DNA from: Escallonia rubra
Lineage: Eukaryota > Streptophyta > Magnoliopsida > Escalloniales > Escalloniaceae
Length of the DNA: 64,000 nucleotides
Assembly: GCA_033065855.1 (NCBI GenBank)
Contig: JAVXUO010001530.1
Span: 124,001 to 188,000, forward strand
Reading direction: 5' to 3'
Shown: piece by piece, positions 32,641-43,749 of the stretch
Layout: every line of letters begins with the position of its first letter
How positions within the stretch are numbered: position 1 is the first letter of the stretch
Made by a program: the position numbers and the translations under genes
The notes under the pieces: generated by a model
What the model was told of the DNA's origin: nothing
Databases searched by the model: none
What the model saw: the letters and a program-made list of their open reading frames with translations, nothing else

Positions 32641-33854
32641 ATAGTTTTAAATTACATCTTGTTTAGCGTCTTCATTTAGTATCACATCTAAATATTACTC
32701 CCAAATTTTAGCTGTCCCAAAAACATTGCTAACTTTTTTCTTTCTTTCCTTTTTTTTTACTACATTTTTTTTTAAGTTTTACATTTGTCTTTCTCTTATT
32801 AACTGAACATCTTTTCTTTTTTGGTTGTTCAGACTTTTTCCTCTCCTCTTTTTCTCAACCACAGTGCCGCCCGCGCCTGCCCTCTTTATCCCCCTTCAAC
32901 TGCCACTATCGACAGCCACTTAGACCACCACGACCCAGCGCCATTACCATGCAATGAGCAGCACCGCGTCGCATCCCCTAGTCATCTCCCAGCGACTGTG
33001 GTCGCAACCGTCCACCGCCATCACAGTCGCCACCCTTCTTCCGCCCCTCTCTACCCCTTTAACTGCCACAATCCACCTTCGATCCCCACGACCCACTGTC
33101 GTTGCCTCAGGCTGACCCCTGTCGTTGTGGCATCCCATAGTCACCCCCTGTCATGATTGTTGCAACAGTCCACCCATCATATCCCATAAGCAACTTTGAT
33201 GCATGATCTAATCAATTCAAGTTTAAAACTCCATTATATGGAGTATGTTAGATTCGATCCTTATCAATAAACATGACTCGTCCCCAAGCTTAATATTAGA
33301 AAGGAAACTTCATTTGATATCAAATTTAGCAAATAAGTGGTGGTTGATTAAATTATGGTGATGGTGATGGCTGTGTGTGGTGGTTTGAGGCGGACAATAG
33401 CCCACTACGATCGACACCCGCATTGGTGACAAAAGAAATCACAAGTATGAACCATTAGGTTGACACTTGGTATGAAAATCCAACCGTTTTAATTTTCATC
33501 GAATTTTGGTGGTGGAGGATTCTGTGAATTGAAGTGCTGGGGGATTTTGGTTGCCGTGGAGGCAGTTCAAGTGATGGCCATGGGGTTCTGCAGCACCGAT
33601 GGTTGAGGCCTTCATGGTGGTGAATGATACTGCACCAGATATGGTAGAGAGTACGAGGGTATAATGGCTGCTTGTTGGTGAGGACATGATCGAAAAAGCG
33701 TACATTTTTTACCGAGTCCGTAAAGAGTGTGCAAGTCAAATGCGTGCAATTTTTCCGTAGGGCGAGAGTGTAATTTTGGCTTCTGTGGTGGCAAGAAGTT
33801 AATCATTAGATAGTTACGACTGCCTAATGCAAAAGCAATTAATTGCAACAATAC
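32641..33854. repeat. Segmental tandem duplication, copy 1, left part
   Basis: The segment aligns with about 37680-38900. Anchors: 'ttgtttagc.tcttcat', 'tttttggttgttcagac', 'ccacttagaccaccacgacc', 'gattttggtggt.g.ggattctg', 'gtggtggcaagaagtt' and 'tgcaaaa.gcaatt'. Pro/Ser-rich short frames at 32821-33156 recur at 37876-38130 but are unlikely to be coding. The copy is interrupted at 33854 by a CACTA element. Confidence 0.8.
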
Positions 33855-34141
33855 CACTACAAGAAAACTAGCCTATAGTGTCGAAATTGCCTACGGCTCA
33901 CACGGAGCCGTAGATACAAGTGTCCTTAGACCGACGGTTCAGGCTGAACCGTGGCCATTGCTTCTTCTCGAAATTGGAACCCAATTGCATCTGTGCCGGC
34001 CGTGGGAATTGGGTCGAAAATCAGAAAGAGCTTGGTTGTGGGTAGGGGATCAGTCGATCAACAATCTCTCATCACCATCCCCGCGCTAGGAAAATCCTCC
34101 CTCACCTGAAAATTCGTACTTCCAGTTCAAAACCATCTGGA

Positions 34142-34318
34142 ATGTCTCACAGCGACACCGTTCCGCTGCACTCTTCATCCCAATCGGACATCGACGAGAT
34201 CGAAAACCTAATCAACTCGATTTGCCTCTCTCCAAATCAGCCTCATAAAATTTCCCAAACAATCTCTCTCACGCCAACAATCGGCCGTGCGTGAAGACCA
34301 AAAATCAGCCTTCATCCC
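34142..34318 (+). pseudogene. Captured 5' part of a YIP4-like (Yip1/YIPF family) gene
   Basis: After a leader-like stretch, the ATG at 34142 opens MSHSDTVPLHSSSQSD followed by IDEIENLIN. This closely resembles the N-terminus of plant YIP4a/YIP4b, Golgi/TGN membrane proteins. The match covers about 27 codons. After that the reading departs from the family and stops. A donor-like CAGGTACGT follows near 34318. The conserved Yip1 membrane domain is not present, so it is a captured fragment rather than a gene. Identification rests on recall of the family N-terminus. Confidence 0.55.
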
Positions 34319-35252
34319 AGGTACGTACAGAAATTGTTCTCTCAATCTCCCTCTTTCTCTCGCTCTCTCTCAATCTCTTCATCTCTTAAACCCTAGTTCT
34401 CCCAATTTGATGTTCTTGGAGTTGCAAAATTAACATGCAAGGAAGGCAGGGGTATCAGTGACTACACACACAGAATATCTCTTCTCTATTTTCTTCCTCT
34501 TTCATTAATAGATTGTGCATATGTATCAATACCTTCTACACTTTGTACAGTAGATTCCAACGCCTTGCAATTGAATGGAACTAGAAATGTCAAAAGTGGT
34601 TTGCATGTTGTGATCCATTGAGCGAGCTTCACTGAACCTACATGGGAATTCTAGTCTTGGATATACACCATTTGATATATTCTTCCTTTTTGAAGCTTTA
34701 ATTTTGGCAATTGATGAGAACAATTTATTTTCGTGCTATATTTTCCGGAACAGTAACAGAGAAAATGGTGATCGTGTATGTCAATTTTCTTTTAATTTGT
34801 AGAAAATGAGCAACTAAGTGGTTGAATTTTAATCTTGTGGACCATGAAAAACAATAGTGAGAGTGTGGACAATCGTCAAAATCCTGCCTCCTGCTTTTTC
34901 TACCAACATACATATTAATGATCCTGGAAAGGCCGCTACTAGCGCATGTCCTCATAATTTCTGGTAGCTTTTACTTTCAGTTTATGATTATAGTTAACTG
35001 TCACCTAACAGAAATTCATAAAAGTCTTCCTTCAATTTTCTGTGCCATTGGAATGTGAATTTTCTAGAGCCGCTACCTAATTTTGTTATTCATTCTACGT
35101 AATGTAGATGTCTTCGTTGCAATTTTTGCTTTAAGTTTGTCGATTGATTTCAAATGTTGAGTGTGATAGGATGAGACATTGTTGAACTGATTGTTGAGGC
35201 TTGTAATATTGGGGATATGATGGCCTTATAATATTCAATAAATATTGGTGAC

Positions 35253-36040
35253 AGAATGTGGACAGTACCTGAATCTAGAGGTATTACAAGACCAGCTGCA
35301 GTAGAGGCTGAAAGACAGAAGTTAGTTTGAGAAGGTTGTGATCCAAAAGTGGTGTGTACTCCATCTTCTTACTGAAATACGTGAGCTTTATGAAAGACAC
35401 ATTGTGTATTCAAGTTCTTTACTATAGTTACCTATGTTGCTATCTGATTGCATGGCTCCCACTAGTTGCATATGAAGGATGTAAAGCGTGAATCTGGCGA
35501 CATTTTTGGGAAGTTTCTAAGACTCATCTAGCTATACAGTAAGTTCTGCTTTCTCTGTTTATCTGTTAACACGTTCTACTACATGTTCTTACTATACTTT
35601 TTGAAATTTGATTACTTTGTTGAGGATCTTGTCATAATATGATGGATATAGGATATTGGATAGAACTGTTTCAAATTTAGAGATGGAATTAGCTACTGCA
35701 AAGGCGGCACATGAGTCTATTCAAAGCGGCTCTCCTCTATCAGAATACATGAAAAAGAGTGACTCTACAGGAAAGAAGATATGTTTTATGGTTATAGGAA
35801 TTAATACTGCTTTTAGCGGCTGAAAAAGAAGAGATTCAGTTCGCACTAATGGATGCCACAAGGTTCAAAGCGATCCCCTGCTCTGTCTCATGTAGTTCAA
35901 TTTGCTTAGATCTAACTGACATCTTGTTATAATTTCTTTTGGACCATGAAAATAGGTGAAAAAAGAAGGAAGTCGGAGGAAGAGAAGGGTCTCATTATTC
36001 GCTTTGTCGTTGGTCACATGAGAGTTCAAGGAATTGAAGG
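35253..36040 (+). pseudogene. Captured beta-1,3-galactosyltransferase gene fragment (DUF4094 and start of GT31 domain)
   Basis: Exon-like blocks in gene order are these. 35253-35351 reads RMWTVPESRGITRPAAVEAE. About 35478-35539 reads DVKRESGDIFGK with THLA just after a one-base slip. 35652-35861 reads ILDRTVSNLEMELATAKAAH, then SPLSEYMKKSDSTG and FMVIGINTAF. About 35956-36038 reads GEKRRKSEEEKGLIIRFVVG. These match the plant hexosyltransferase family that places galactose on Golgi glycans. Stops, for example in the first block after KLV and after INTAFSG, and the missing catalytic half (no DDD motif) show it is dead. Introns are retained, so capture was at the DNA level. Confidence 0.85.
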
Positions 36041-37001
36041 GAAATTTTGTCTTTTTCATTATTATGTTTGATGTTTGCTTTGACAACAGCCCCTTTGGCT
36101 TTCGTAATAGGGGCTTCCTTGTACAAATAGTTCTTCCTTTACTGAAGGTATAAAATCACTTCCAGATCTATAGATTAGGACAAAATATATATGTATATGG
36201 CACCGTCTATAGATTAGGACAGCTTTATGCTTCTGCATTTTTTTTTTCTTGAAATAACTAGAGGTCCATGTTGTATTAATGCAGATGGCTTCTAATTTAT
36301 GTTTCTCAGGATTGATGCATGCAAATTCTGAAACAGGACCTTTAGAAGGTTTTCGAAGTTTTCATGGGGCAGTTCCGGCAACTATTTGGTCTGAAATCTG
36401 ACGGCATTTACGTCGGTGCATCAGGCACGTCAACCTTTTTAGCTAGTGAAAGAGGCTTTACAGAATGGTACGCTATTGAAGTTTAATACTTGTATCGCAT
36501 GCTTTTTGTTATTACCTATCTTAACCTTCTTCGACGAGATTGTTATGCATTTGGCTAAACTATAGAGTTAAGTCCCTAAAGCATTGTGATTTTAGTTAAT
36601 TTGATTGGCATGATTATGGTTCCCTTACTGGTGCATCTATTGATCTTGCAGTAGCGGTTCTATAAGTTGGTGCTTGGCAGGGGTGTAGTGATAGCATGGA
36701 AATGATTTTGTAAATATTTTTTTTGACAAATAAGGAGCTATGCCTACGGTATGTACCGTAGGCATAGGTTGGGAATAAAAATAAGAATACAGCTATGCCT
36801 ACGGTAGTACCGTAGGCATAGCTGGGAATAAGTGGGCTACGGTATAACTGTAGGCATAACCTTCAACCCCCGTAGGCATAGATCTAGGGCATCGCCACTT
36901 CTGGCTACGGTATAGTACCGTAGGGATAGGCTATGCCTACGGGACATGACACCTATACCTACGGTACTGTACCGTAGGCATAAGCTGGTTTTCTTGTAGT
37001 G

Positions 37002-37510
37002 TACCCAAGAGCTTCTCGATGGCGGGATGGCAACTTTACCATCTATAACTAGCTATAACACTTTAATGTCTTTTAGACGATGTTGAAAAAGGTTTTGTCG
37101 AATTTGTTAGAATTTCAGTGCTAGTGAAAGACAGTTTCTTGTGAAAAATGAAATAGCTATATATGCTTCTCTTACACTTTTTGGTCGATCTGTTTACATG
37201 TTGCTAATGTGAATGCGCGACCTTGGGAGTTGCCAATTTAATTGATTGTTTCAAGGCAATAGTAAAAATTATTATTTTTGCGATTGTTGGTGAGCTTGAT
37301 TACGTGCTTTATAGCTCATGAATTTTGTAGCAACCAAAAGTATTTCTTCCTAATTACCCTAACCCTACATATAGGTCAACCAACTTGGGTGAAAACTAGA
37401 GCCTGGTTGGCACTAAACCGACTCAAAAGCGATAACACTGATTGGGACAATTTTACCCGAACCTTTTAAATGAATAGAAGGGTATAAGAATATGATGTTA
37501 CCCATGACTC
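37002..37510. repeat. Segmental tandem duplication, copy 1, right part
   Basis: It continues copy 1 beyond the CACTA. It aligns with 38920-39107 and 39766-39970: 'aaaaggttttg.cg.att', 'ttagaatttcag', 'tttatagctcatgaattttg', 'ataggtc.accaac.tggg' and 'acccgaaccttttaaa'. At 37278-37290 it shows the uninterrupted site for the hAT that sits in copy 2. The spacer 37511-37679 has nothing notable beyond an A-run. Confidence 0.8.
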
Positions 37511-37679
37511 CGCTCACCGCACTAACTCCTCTCACCCATTAACGTGGGAGACTATTAAAGTGGCCCACATGACCGTTTTCACATTTTAATTATTGAGCAT
37601 ATCCCCACTAATTACGAGAATATGATACTTTTAAATTTCATTTTGTTATATGCAATTCTCGCTCTTAAAACCAAAAAAA

Positions 37680-39970
37680 AAAAAAATCATTTTGTTTAGC
37701 TTCTTCATTAGTATCTCATTTAAATATTACTCCAAATAATTCATCATAATTTGGCTGTCCTAAAAATATTGCTAACCTTCCTTCCTTTTATTTTCTGACT
37801 AAAATCTTTTTTAAGTTGCATATTTGTCTTTCTCTGATTAACTAACCTCTCCTCTTTTTTGGTTGTTCAGACATTTTGCTCTCCTCCTTTCTCAACGACA
37901 GCTCCACCCCCACCTGCCCTCTCTCTTCCCCTTCAACAGCCACTTTCGACAACCACTTAGACCACCACGACCCACCGCCATTGCCATACAGTGACCACCG
38001 TGTCGCATCCCATAGTCATCCCCCAGCCACTGTTGTCAAAACCATCCAGCGCCATCACAGTACGTCGCCACCCCTCTCCCGCCCCTCTCTCAACCCTTTT
38101 AACTGCCACAATCCCACTTTGACCACCTGACCCACTGTCATTGCCTCAGGCTGAACACCAGCATCGGCGCAGCCCATAGTCAACCCCCACTCACGGTTGT
38201 CTCAACCATTTACTGCCGTCATATCCCATAACCAACGTTATTGTATGATCTAACCAATTCAAGCTTAGATCTCCATCATATAGAGTATGTCAGATTCAAT
38301 CCCCATCAACTAACATGATTCATCCTGAGATTAAAATTTAATTTAAAAAATTAAACTTGATTTGAGATTAAATTTGGAAGCGAATCAGTGGTACTTGATT
38401 AAAATATGGTGATGGTGACGGGTGTGTGGTGGTTTGAGGCGGCGAACAGCCCACAGCAATCGACACCCTCATTGGCGACTGGAAATCACAAGTATGAATC
38501 AATAGGTTGATGCTTGGTATGAAAACCCAGCGCTTACCATCGAGTTTTGGTGGTTGGGGATTCTGTCTGTTAAAGTGGTGGGGGAAACTTTGTAGACCCA
38601 GCGACGGTTGAAGTGATAGCCATGGGGCTGTGGAGCCCCAATGGTTGAGGCCTTGACGGTGGTGATAAATCCGTATTTCTACACCATATATGGTAGACAG
38701 TAGGACGGTAAAATAGGTGCTTGTTAGTGAGGACATGATTGGAAAAACATACTTTTTTTTACCAAGTCTTCAAAGTGTGTACAAGTCAAATGCGTGCAAT
38801 TTTTTCAGCACGGAGGGAGTATTTTTGGCATTAATAATTGTGGTGGCAAGAAGTTGATTATTGGATAGGTTACGAGTGCCCAATGCAAAAAGCAATTTTT
38901 AGTGTGTTTTACACGTTATTTTAAAAGGTTTTGCCGCATTTCTTAGAATTTCAGCAATATTTTAAAGACATTTTCTCGCGGAAAATGCAATAGCTACGCT
39001 TTTCTCAGACTTTTTGTCGCATCCATTTACATATTGCTAGCTTAATTGTTCGTTTTAAGGCGACAGTAAAAAAATATTCTTCCTATTTGTGGGTACCGGC
39101 GATTGTGGGTAAGGTCAGTGGCAGAGCACAAGCATGACCGGGGGGGGCATGGCACCCCCCCCCCCACCCCACCCCACCCCCACCCACCAAAGTTTCAGAT
39201 TTTTTTTTTGTTGTTTTAAATAATGGGTAATTATGTTTAAAATATTTATTAAAATGCCACAATATTATAAATGAATGTATTAGAGTTTTAATTTTGTTAT
39301 ATTTTTACTTTTTGTGACACCGGCCGTCGTAGTCTTTATCTTCCTCGTTCTTTTGTCTATCTTCATTATTTCAAATTCTAAATCTCCAGATCATAAAGAA
39401 AATACTAATAGACCATGGTTAGTTATTTTTTTTTTCATTTTTTAGTTTAAATTCTTATAATATGTTATACGTGACTATTGTCATCATACAATTGGTAATC
39501 GCACCGGTGATACATATATACAATAAGAGTTATGTTTCTTTTATGCAAGATTAGTAGTTTGTTGTACGTTGACTAACTTTATCAGGTTAAATAAATCACT
39601 ACGAATAGTGATATAATATGATTATTAGTCAAATTGAGCAATTTATTTTGCATTTAACGTATTGAATCGTGACACAAATTCTTTTATGTTGGCCGTCAAA
39701 TTTTTTTTAAGACTTTTTGCCCCCCCCCCCCGGTTGAACTTCCTGGATCCGCCCCTGGGTAAGGTTCATCAGGTTCTTTATAGCTCATGAATTTTGTAGC
39801 AACAAATGGGATTCTTCTTAATTACCGTAACCTCATATATAGGTCCACCAACATGGGTGAAAAATATCTCCGGGTTGGTACTCAACCGAGTACCAACCCG
39901 AAAATGAGGGATAACATTGATTGTGATAACTCTACCCGAACCTTTTAAAAGAACCTAGGGGTAGAAGAAT
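37680..39970. repeat. Segmental tandem duplication, copy 2
   Basis: This is the second copy of the segment of about 1.9 kb, interrupted only by the hAT at 39116-39757. At about 38900 it shows the site without the CACTA insertion. Divergence between copies is substantial, perhaps 15-20 percent by eye, so the duplication is much older than either insertion. Confidence 0.8.
39116..39757. mobile_element. Non-autonomous hAT element (642 bp)
   Basis: Left end CAGTGGCAGAGC and complement of the right end CAGGGGCGGATCC. The exact 8-base target duplication is GGTAAGGT (39108-39115, 39758-39765). A G/C homopolymer pair lies just inside each end. There is no transposase. Confidence 0.9.
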
Positions 39971-40012
39971 ATGAATCTCCTAGTTATTGCCCTTCTAAGA
40001 GAATAAAGGGTC

Positions 40013-41354
40013 GAGCTAAATGCACTTTGCCCCCTGTACTTTCAGCGTTATGCAATATGGCACCCCTCACTTTGAAAACTTATACTAAACCTACCTCTAT
40101 TTTTGAAAAGTTGGCACATTAGACGGTTTTAACTACATTTTTAAGCGGGAATACTCTGAAGTCTAGAATTATATTTTAAAGACCAATTTACCCTTTTAAC
40201 TTCACATAATTTAAAATTAGCAATTCATTTACCGAAATGCCCTTTCAAGTGGCATAAAACTACATTTTTTTTATTAAGGGTGATTTTGTCATTTCGCTAT
40301 CAAAACCTAACCCTAATATCTCTTCTCTCTACCCCCACCCCAAAATGCGGCCACCGTCGCTGCTAAAGAAGATCTCTGCCGCCATCGCTACTACAAGGAT
40401 CTCTGCTGCCGTCACGCCACCATTGAGTCACCGCTAACACCTCCATTGTCATCACGAATCTAGGTCATCAAAGCCATATCCATCACCAACGGCTCACTTA
40501 AGGAGCACCACCAAGGCCACCAACCAATCGGCTGTGGCGGGGGCAAAAGAACGACGGGCGAGCCAGGACGGTAGCGGGAGTTCATGCCACCACCCACCCC
40601 TACCCATGCCTAACCCACCTCCCTCTAATGCGCTACCCGTGGTTTCCACCGCAACTTCCAGTCCACTGCCCTGAACTTGAAGAACATGTGGTCACTGCTA
40701 CCCATTTCATCGATTTCCACCACCACCCACTTTGCTAGAGCTCACCTAAGCCGAGAAAATAGGGAGAAGATGCAAAAATGTGAAGAAAAAATGGTGGAGA
40801 GTTTTTGCAATGAGGTTGGCATATCAAGAGAGTTTTTTTTTTTGTGGGATTGAGGTTGGGATCTGGAGATTTTTTTTATGGTGGGATTGTTAGCAACGAT
40901 GGAAAATGGTGGTGGGCAATTGGAAAATTGAGGTTTCTGGTGGTAGGGTTATTGGCGGTGGTCTTGTGGTGGGTTTATCGATGATAGTGGGAAGTGGTGG
41001 GCATGTTGACGATGGTGGTTTATGGTGGTAAGTCTGCTGGAGTTGGTTGTTTGCGGTGGCAGACTTCTTGGAGATGGTAGTTTTCATGGTGGGTTAACTA
41101 TGCGGCGCTGCGGTGGTGAATGAATGAGAGATTGACGGTGGGTAAAAGTTGCACTTTAGGCCCCTATAATTTTTATATTTAATGAATGCCTGAAATAAAG
41201 TAATTAAAAGAAAAACAAGAGGATATCTCTGTAACGGATTTGGTTAATGCGCCCACTTTCCGATAGTGGAGGTAGGTTCAGTAGAAGTTTTCAAAGTGAG
41301 GGGTGCCATATTGCATAACGCTAAAAGTATAGGGGGGCAAAGAGCATTTACCCC
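40013..41354. mobile_element. Mutator-like element with more than 100-bp inverted ends (1342 bp)
   Basis: The left end (GAGCTAAATGCACTTTGCCC) and the complement of the right end (GGGGTAAATGCTCTTTGCCC) agree for over 100 bases, including CACCCCTCACTTTGAAAACT. The target duplication TAAAGGGTC is an exact 9 bases (40004-40012, 41355-41363). The interior contains a GGT-rich tract near 40880-41080 and no transposase. An internal leader-like segment near 40330-40690 looks exon-like (short Pro/Ser-rich frames) but was not identified. Confidence 0.92.
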
Positions 41355-41437
41355 TAAAGGGTCTCCTTGCTAGGGTCCATTTGGTTATTTAAATACGATC
41401 TTACAACTTAGGTTAGTTTGTTTAGTCCAAAGCACAT

Positions 41438-42288
41438 GAATCACAGTGAATCGCTGTCTAGACTGATTGTGCATCTGCACTTTATCACGGTTTCATCTTT
41501 CGATGGCTAGATTGAGGGAAGATTTAATACTTCAATTTACTTTGTACGGCTAAGCAAAGTTGTTAGGTGCGACAACACCTAATTACCTATCGCAATCCAT
41601 GTATGTGTATTCTGTACGCATTCATATTGCTAATCCATTTTATGCTCTCCAAATTGGTTTTCAAAGTACTTGAAAAGAGTTCAGAAAGCAAAAGAAAATG
41701 GCAATCCTACAACTTAGGCTAGCTTGTTCACTCCTTAGCAGAGGAAATTTAAGTCTCCATTTTGTGGCTCTGAGTTGTTTAAAACAAGAAGAACAGTTGA
41801 GACGCAAGATGATCACACTGACTGATCGATGTGAGTAAGCATACGATACAGGCACAAGAAAATAGTTTCCTCGTCAATGGACGATTACCTTAAGTCCACT
41901 AATATGTTGATGGAGGAAACAGGGAACATCTTCAATCTTGAGCTCACATATCCTTCTGATCTAAAAGGCTCTAAATTAAAGGAGGTCCAACGGAACATCT
42001 TGAGTAATAAAGATTGTGCATCTCACTTGAATCACAGTGAATCACTGTCCAGACTGATTGCGCATCTGCACTTGATCATGGTTTCAGCTTTCAATGGCCA
42101 GATCGAGGGAAGATTCAATACTTTACATTGTACGGCTAAGCAAAGTTGTTCTGTGTGACAACACCTAATTACCTATCGCGATGCACGTAAGTGTATTCTG
42201 CATGGATTCGTATTTCTAATCCATTTTATGCTCTCCTAATTGGTTTTCTAAATACTTGAAAAGAGTTCAGAAAGAAAAAAAATGGCAA
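41438..42288. repeat. Direct duplication of about 260 bp, 591 bp apart
   Basis: Copies 41438-41704 and 42029-42288 share 'gaatcacagtgaatc', 'ggaagatt.aatact', 'tgtacggctaagcaaagttgtt', 'acaacacctaattacctatcgc' and 'tgaaaagagttcagaaag'. The second copy lies next to the TIR exon on its downstream side. A short plus-strand frame (41877-42158) crosses it, but I recognise no family in it. Confidence 0.85.
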
Positions 42289-42315
42289 GTAAAAAATAAC
42301 TTAACGTCAAATCAA

Positions 42316-42780
42316 TTACCTGTATTTTGGACTTGGGAAGACCCAGCCTACCAAATTTCCAAATTCTGCAAGTGCATCCTTCCACCTGTTCACCTGGTCC
42401 CCGCGCTCCTCCTTTTTGTGCTTAGTAAATGCTCGTTTGAATTCTTTTTTCTGTTTCTTCACATCAGAAGGATCCACTCTATAAAAGATAGGCATGACTG
42501 GATGTCCACTGGTCTTGTTCTTCTCGAGGATCACCTCCAACTCGCCAAGGCAATGTGTGGAAGTAGCAAATCTCTTGGACATTACGATTATCGAACTCCA
42601 CGACTCTTCTATTGCCGCCAGCAACTGGGGCCTTATCCCAACTCCTTTCTCCGTGTCTTCATCTAGAAAAGGAACAATACCTGCCCCCTTCAAACTTTTA
42701 ACGAGGTTAGGCAGAAATTCATCCCGACAATCTCTACCCCTGAAACATATGAACACATCATATTTAGGCTCTGTTGCCAT
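42316..42780 (-). CDS. TIR-domain immune protein, first exon
   Basis: Starting at the ATG at 42780, the frame encodes a nearly complete TIR domain of 154 residues: KYDVFICFRGRDCRDEF at 6-22, AGIVPFLDEDTEKGVGI at 33-49, LLAAIEES at 53-60, SSIIVMSKRFATSTHCLGEL at 62-81, FYRVDPSDVKKQ at 99-110 and RWKDAL at 132-137. Glu80 fits the catalytic glutamate of plant TIR NADases. The family start is usually SFRGED, here CFRGRD. A donor-like CAG/GTAATT follows at about 42313, as at the end of exon 1 of TNL genes. No NB-ARC or LRR coding was found within reach downstream, so this is a TIR-only or TIR-X gene, or a truncated TNL. TIR domains make nucleotide signals for cell-death immunity. The frame is intact, and a broken duplicate lies at 47.6 kb. 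Confidence 0.8.
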   Translation of the reverse strand: MATEPKYDVFICFRGRDCRDEFLPNLVKSLKGAGIVPFLDEDTEKGVGIRPQLLAAIEESWSSIIVMSKRFATSTHCLGELEVILEKNKTSGHPVMPIFYRVDPSDVKKQKKEFKRAFTKHKKEERGDQVNRWKDALAEFGNLVGWVFPSPKYR

Positions 42781-43140
42781 CTAACACACTGACGGAGGCA
42801 ATGGCCTCAATGTATGCTCCTCCTGCCTCGAACAGTTAGGCTTGCGCCCTCCTCCCACTTGTAGATCTCGGTATGTAGGCAGCTGCTTATTTTCATTTCT
42901 GACATTGGATGCTTGGATCCAGTTCTCACGGAATAAAAAACGGACTTCGATACCCTAATGACCTACCGGGAGGAAAAACAAGTGCGTAAACGTTGACGCA
43001 ATTGTGATTTTCGCCTTTTGTTGAATATAAAAGGGTTTCTCAAGTTCTTCTCAAATTGAATTTGCACAGTAGTAGTGTCATGGAGGCATACTAGTCAATG
43101 TAGACAAGGGCGACCACGGGCCTCTTTTGGCGGGTAGCCA
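42781..43140 (-). promoter_or_regulatory. 5' flank of TIR gene (duplicated at 47856-48165)
   Basis: It aligns with the flank of the broken TIR copy: 'gcgccctcctcccacttg', 'agatctcggtatgta.gcagc', 'acattggatg.ttggatcca', 'gtggttttcgccttttgttg' and 'agacaagggcgaccacgggc'. It therefore holds leader and promoter. No TATA box in the right orientation was settled. Confidence 0.5.
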
Positions 43141-43749
43141 AACTTAACGTTTATCAAAGTAATTCCACAAAAATTGCATTATATGGCAACCTTTTCCGTG
43201 AAGCAATTTAGAAGTGTTAAATTATGTGGTGTAGTATTTGTTAGAATCTCAAACACTTCTTACTAAATAAGTTATTACTCTTTCTTTTTTGGATAAAATT
43301 ATGAAAATGCTCCTTTAACTATTCCAATTTTGTGCCTTCAATTCGCTATTTATCGAATGTTTCAATCTCTTTTACTATTTCTGGTTTTATGACTTTTTTG
43401 GTCCCATTTCGTCAATGTTGACTGTTAAGAGGTCAAAATAAGCGGTCAAAATGAGGGACAAAACCATAAAATAGTAAATAATTTTTTTTAAAAAAAAACC
43501 TTATACCAAACTACAAGTCAACTTGCTGAGTCCGTCGCCGCCTCTTCCTGCCCTCTTCATCCACCAGGCCAAGCCAGTCACCACCACACTTCCCAACTCT
43601 CCCTCTCCCCTCCCATCTATCCACCTTCCCCTGCACCGCCACCCTAGTTCCCCAGCATCACCATCCTCCCCCCCCCCCCACCCCCTGCACACACACACAC
43701 AACAAATCCTCCCCATCCACTGTCGCACCCTTCACCACCCAATTCCATT
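43141..43749. other. Intergenic with a small foldback
   Basis: An imperfect inverted repeat of about 110 bases (43372-43483) has arms of the type TTTACTATTT..GGTTTTATG and GGGACAAAACCATAAAATAG. A C-rich stretch occurs at 43520-43740. No gene is seen. Confidence 0.45.

Larger units (their letters stand above)
33855..37001 (+). mobile_element. Gene-capturing non-autonomous CACTA element (3147 bp)
   Basis: Ends CACTACAAGAAAAC and GTTTTCTTGTAGTG are flanked by the exact 3-base duplication TAC (33852-33854, 37002-37004). The right 260 bases hold many pairs of TATGCCTACGGTA and TACCGTAGGCATA, and the left end has fewer related motifs (TGCCTACGG, CCGTAG). This is the subterminal array. No transposase was recognised. 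The interior carries a YIP4-like first exon (34142-34318) and several exons of a beta-1,3-galactosyltransferase gene with introns (35253-36040). Further unassigned exon-like sequence lies at 36300-36480. Confidence 0.95.

Noticed and set aside
32821-33156. Pro/Ser/His-rich frame of 111 codons
   Set aside because: The duplicated copy at 37876-38130 does not preserve the frame, so it is unlikely to be coding.
41877-42158. Plus-strand 93-codon frame beside the TIR exon
   Set aside because: It crosses one unit of the local duplication and shows no recognised family. It is left as unsupported.
43025-43032. TATAAAAG as TATA box of the TIR gene
   Set aside because: It lies on the plus strand, whereas the TIR gene is on the minus strand.
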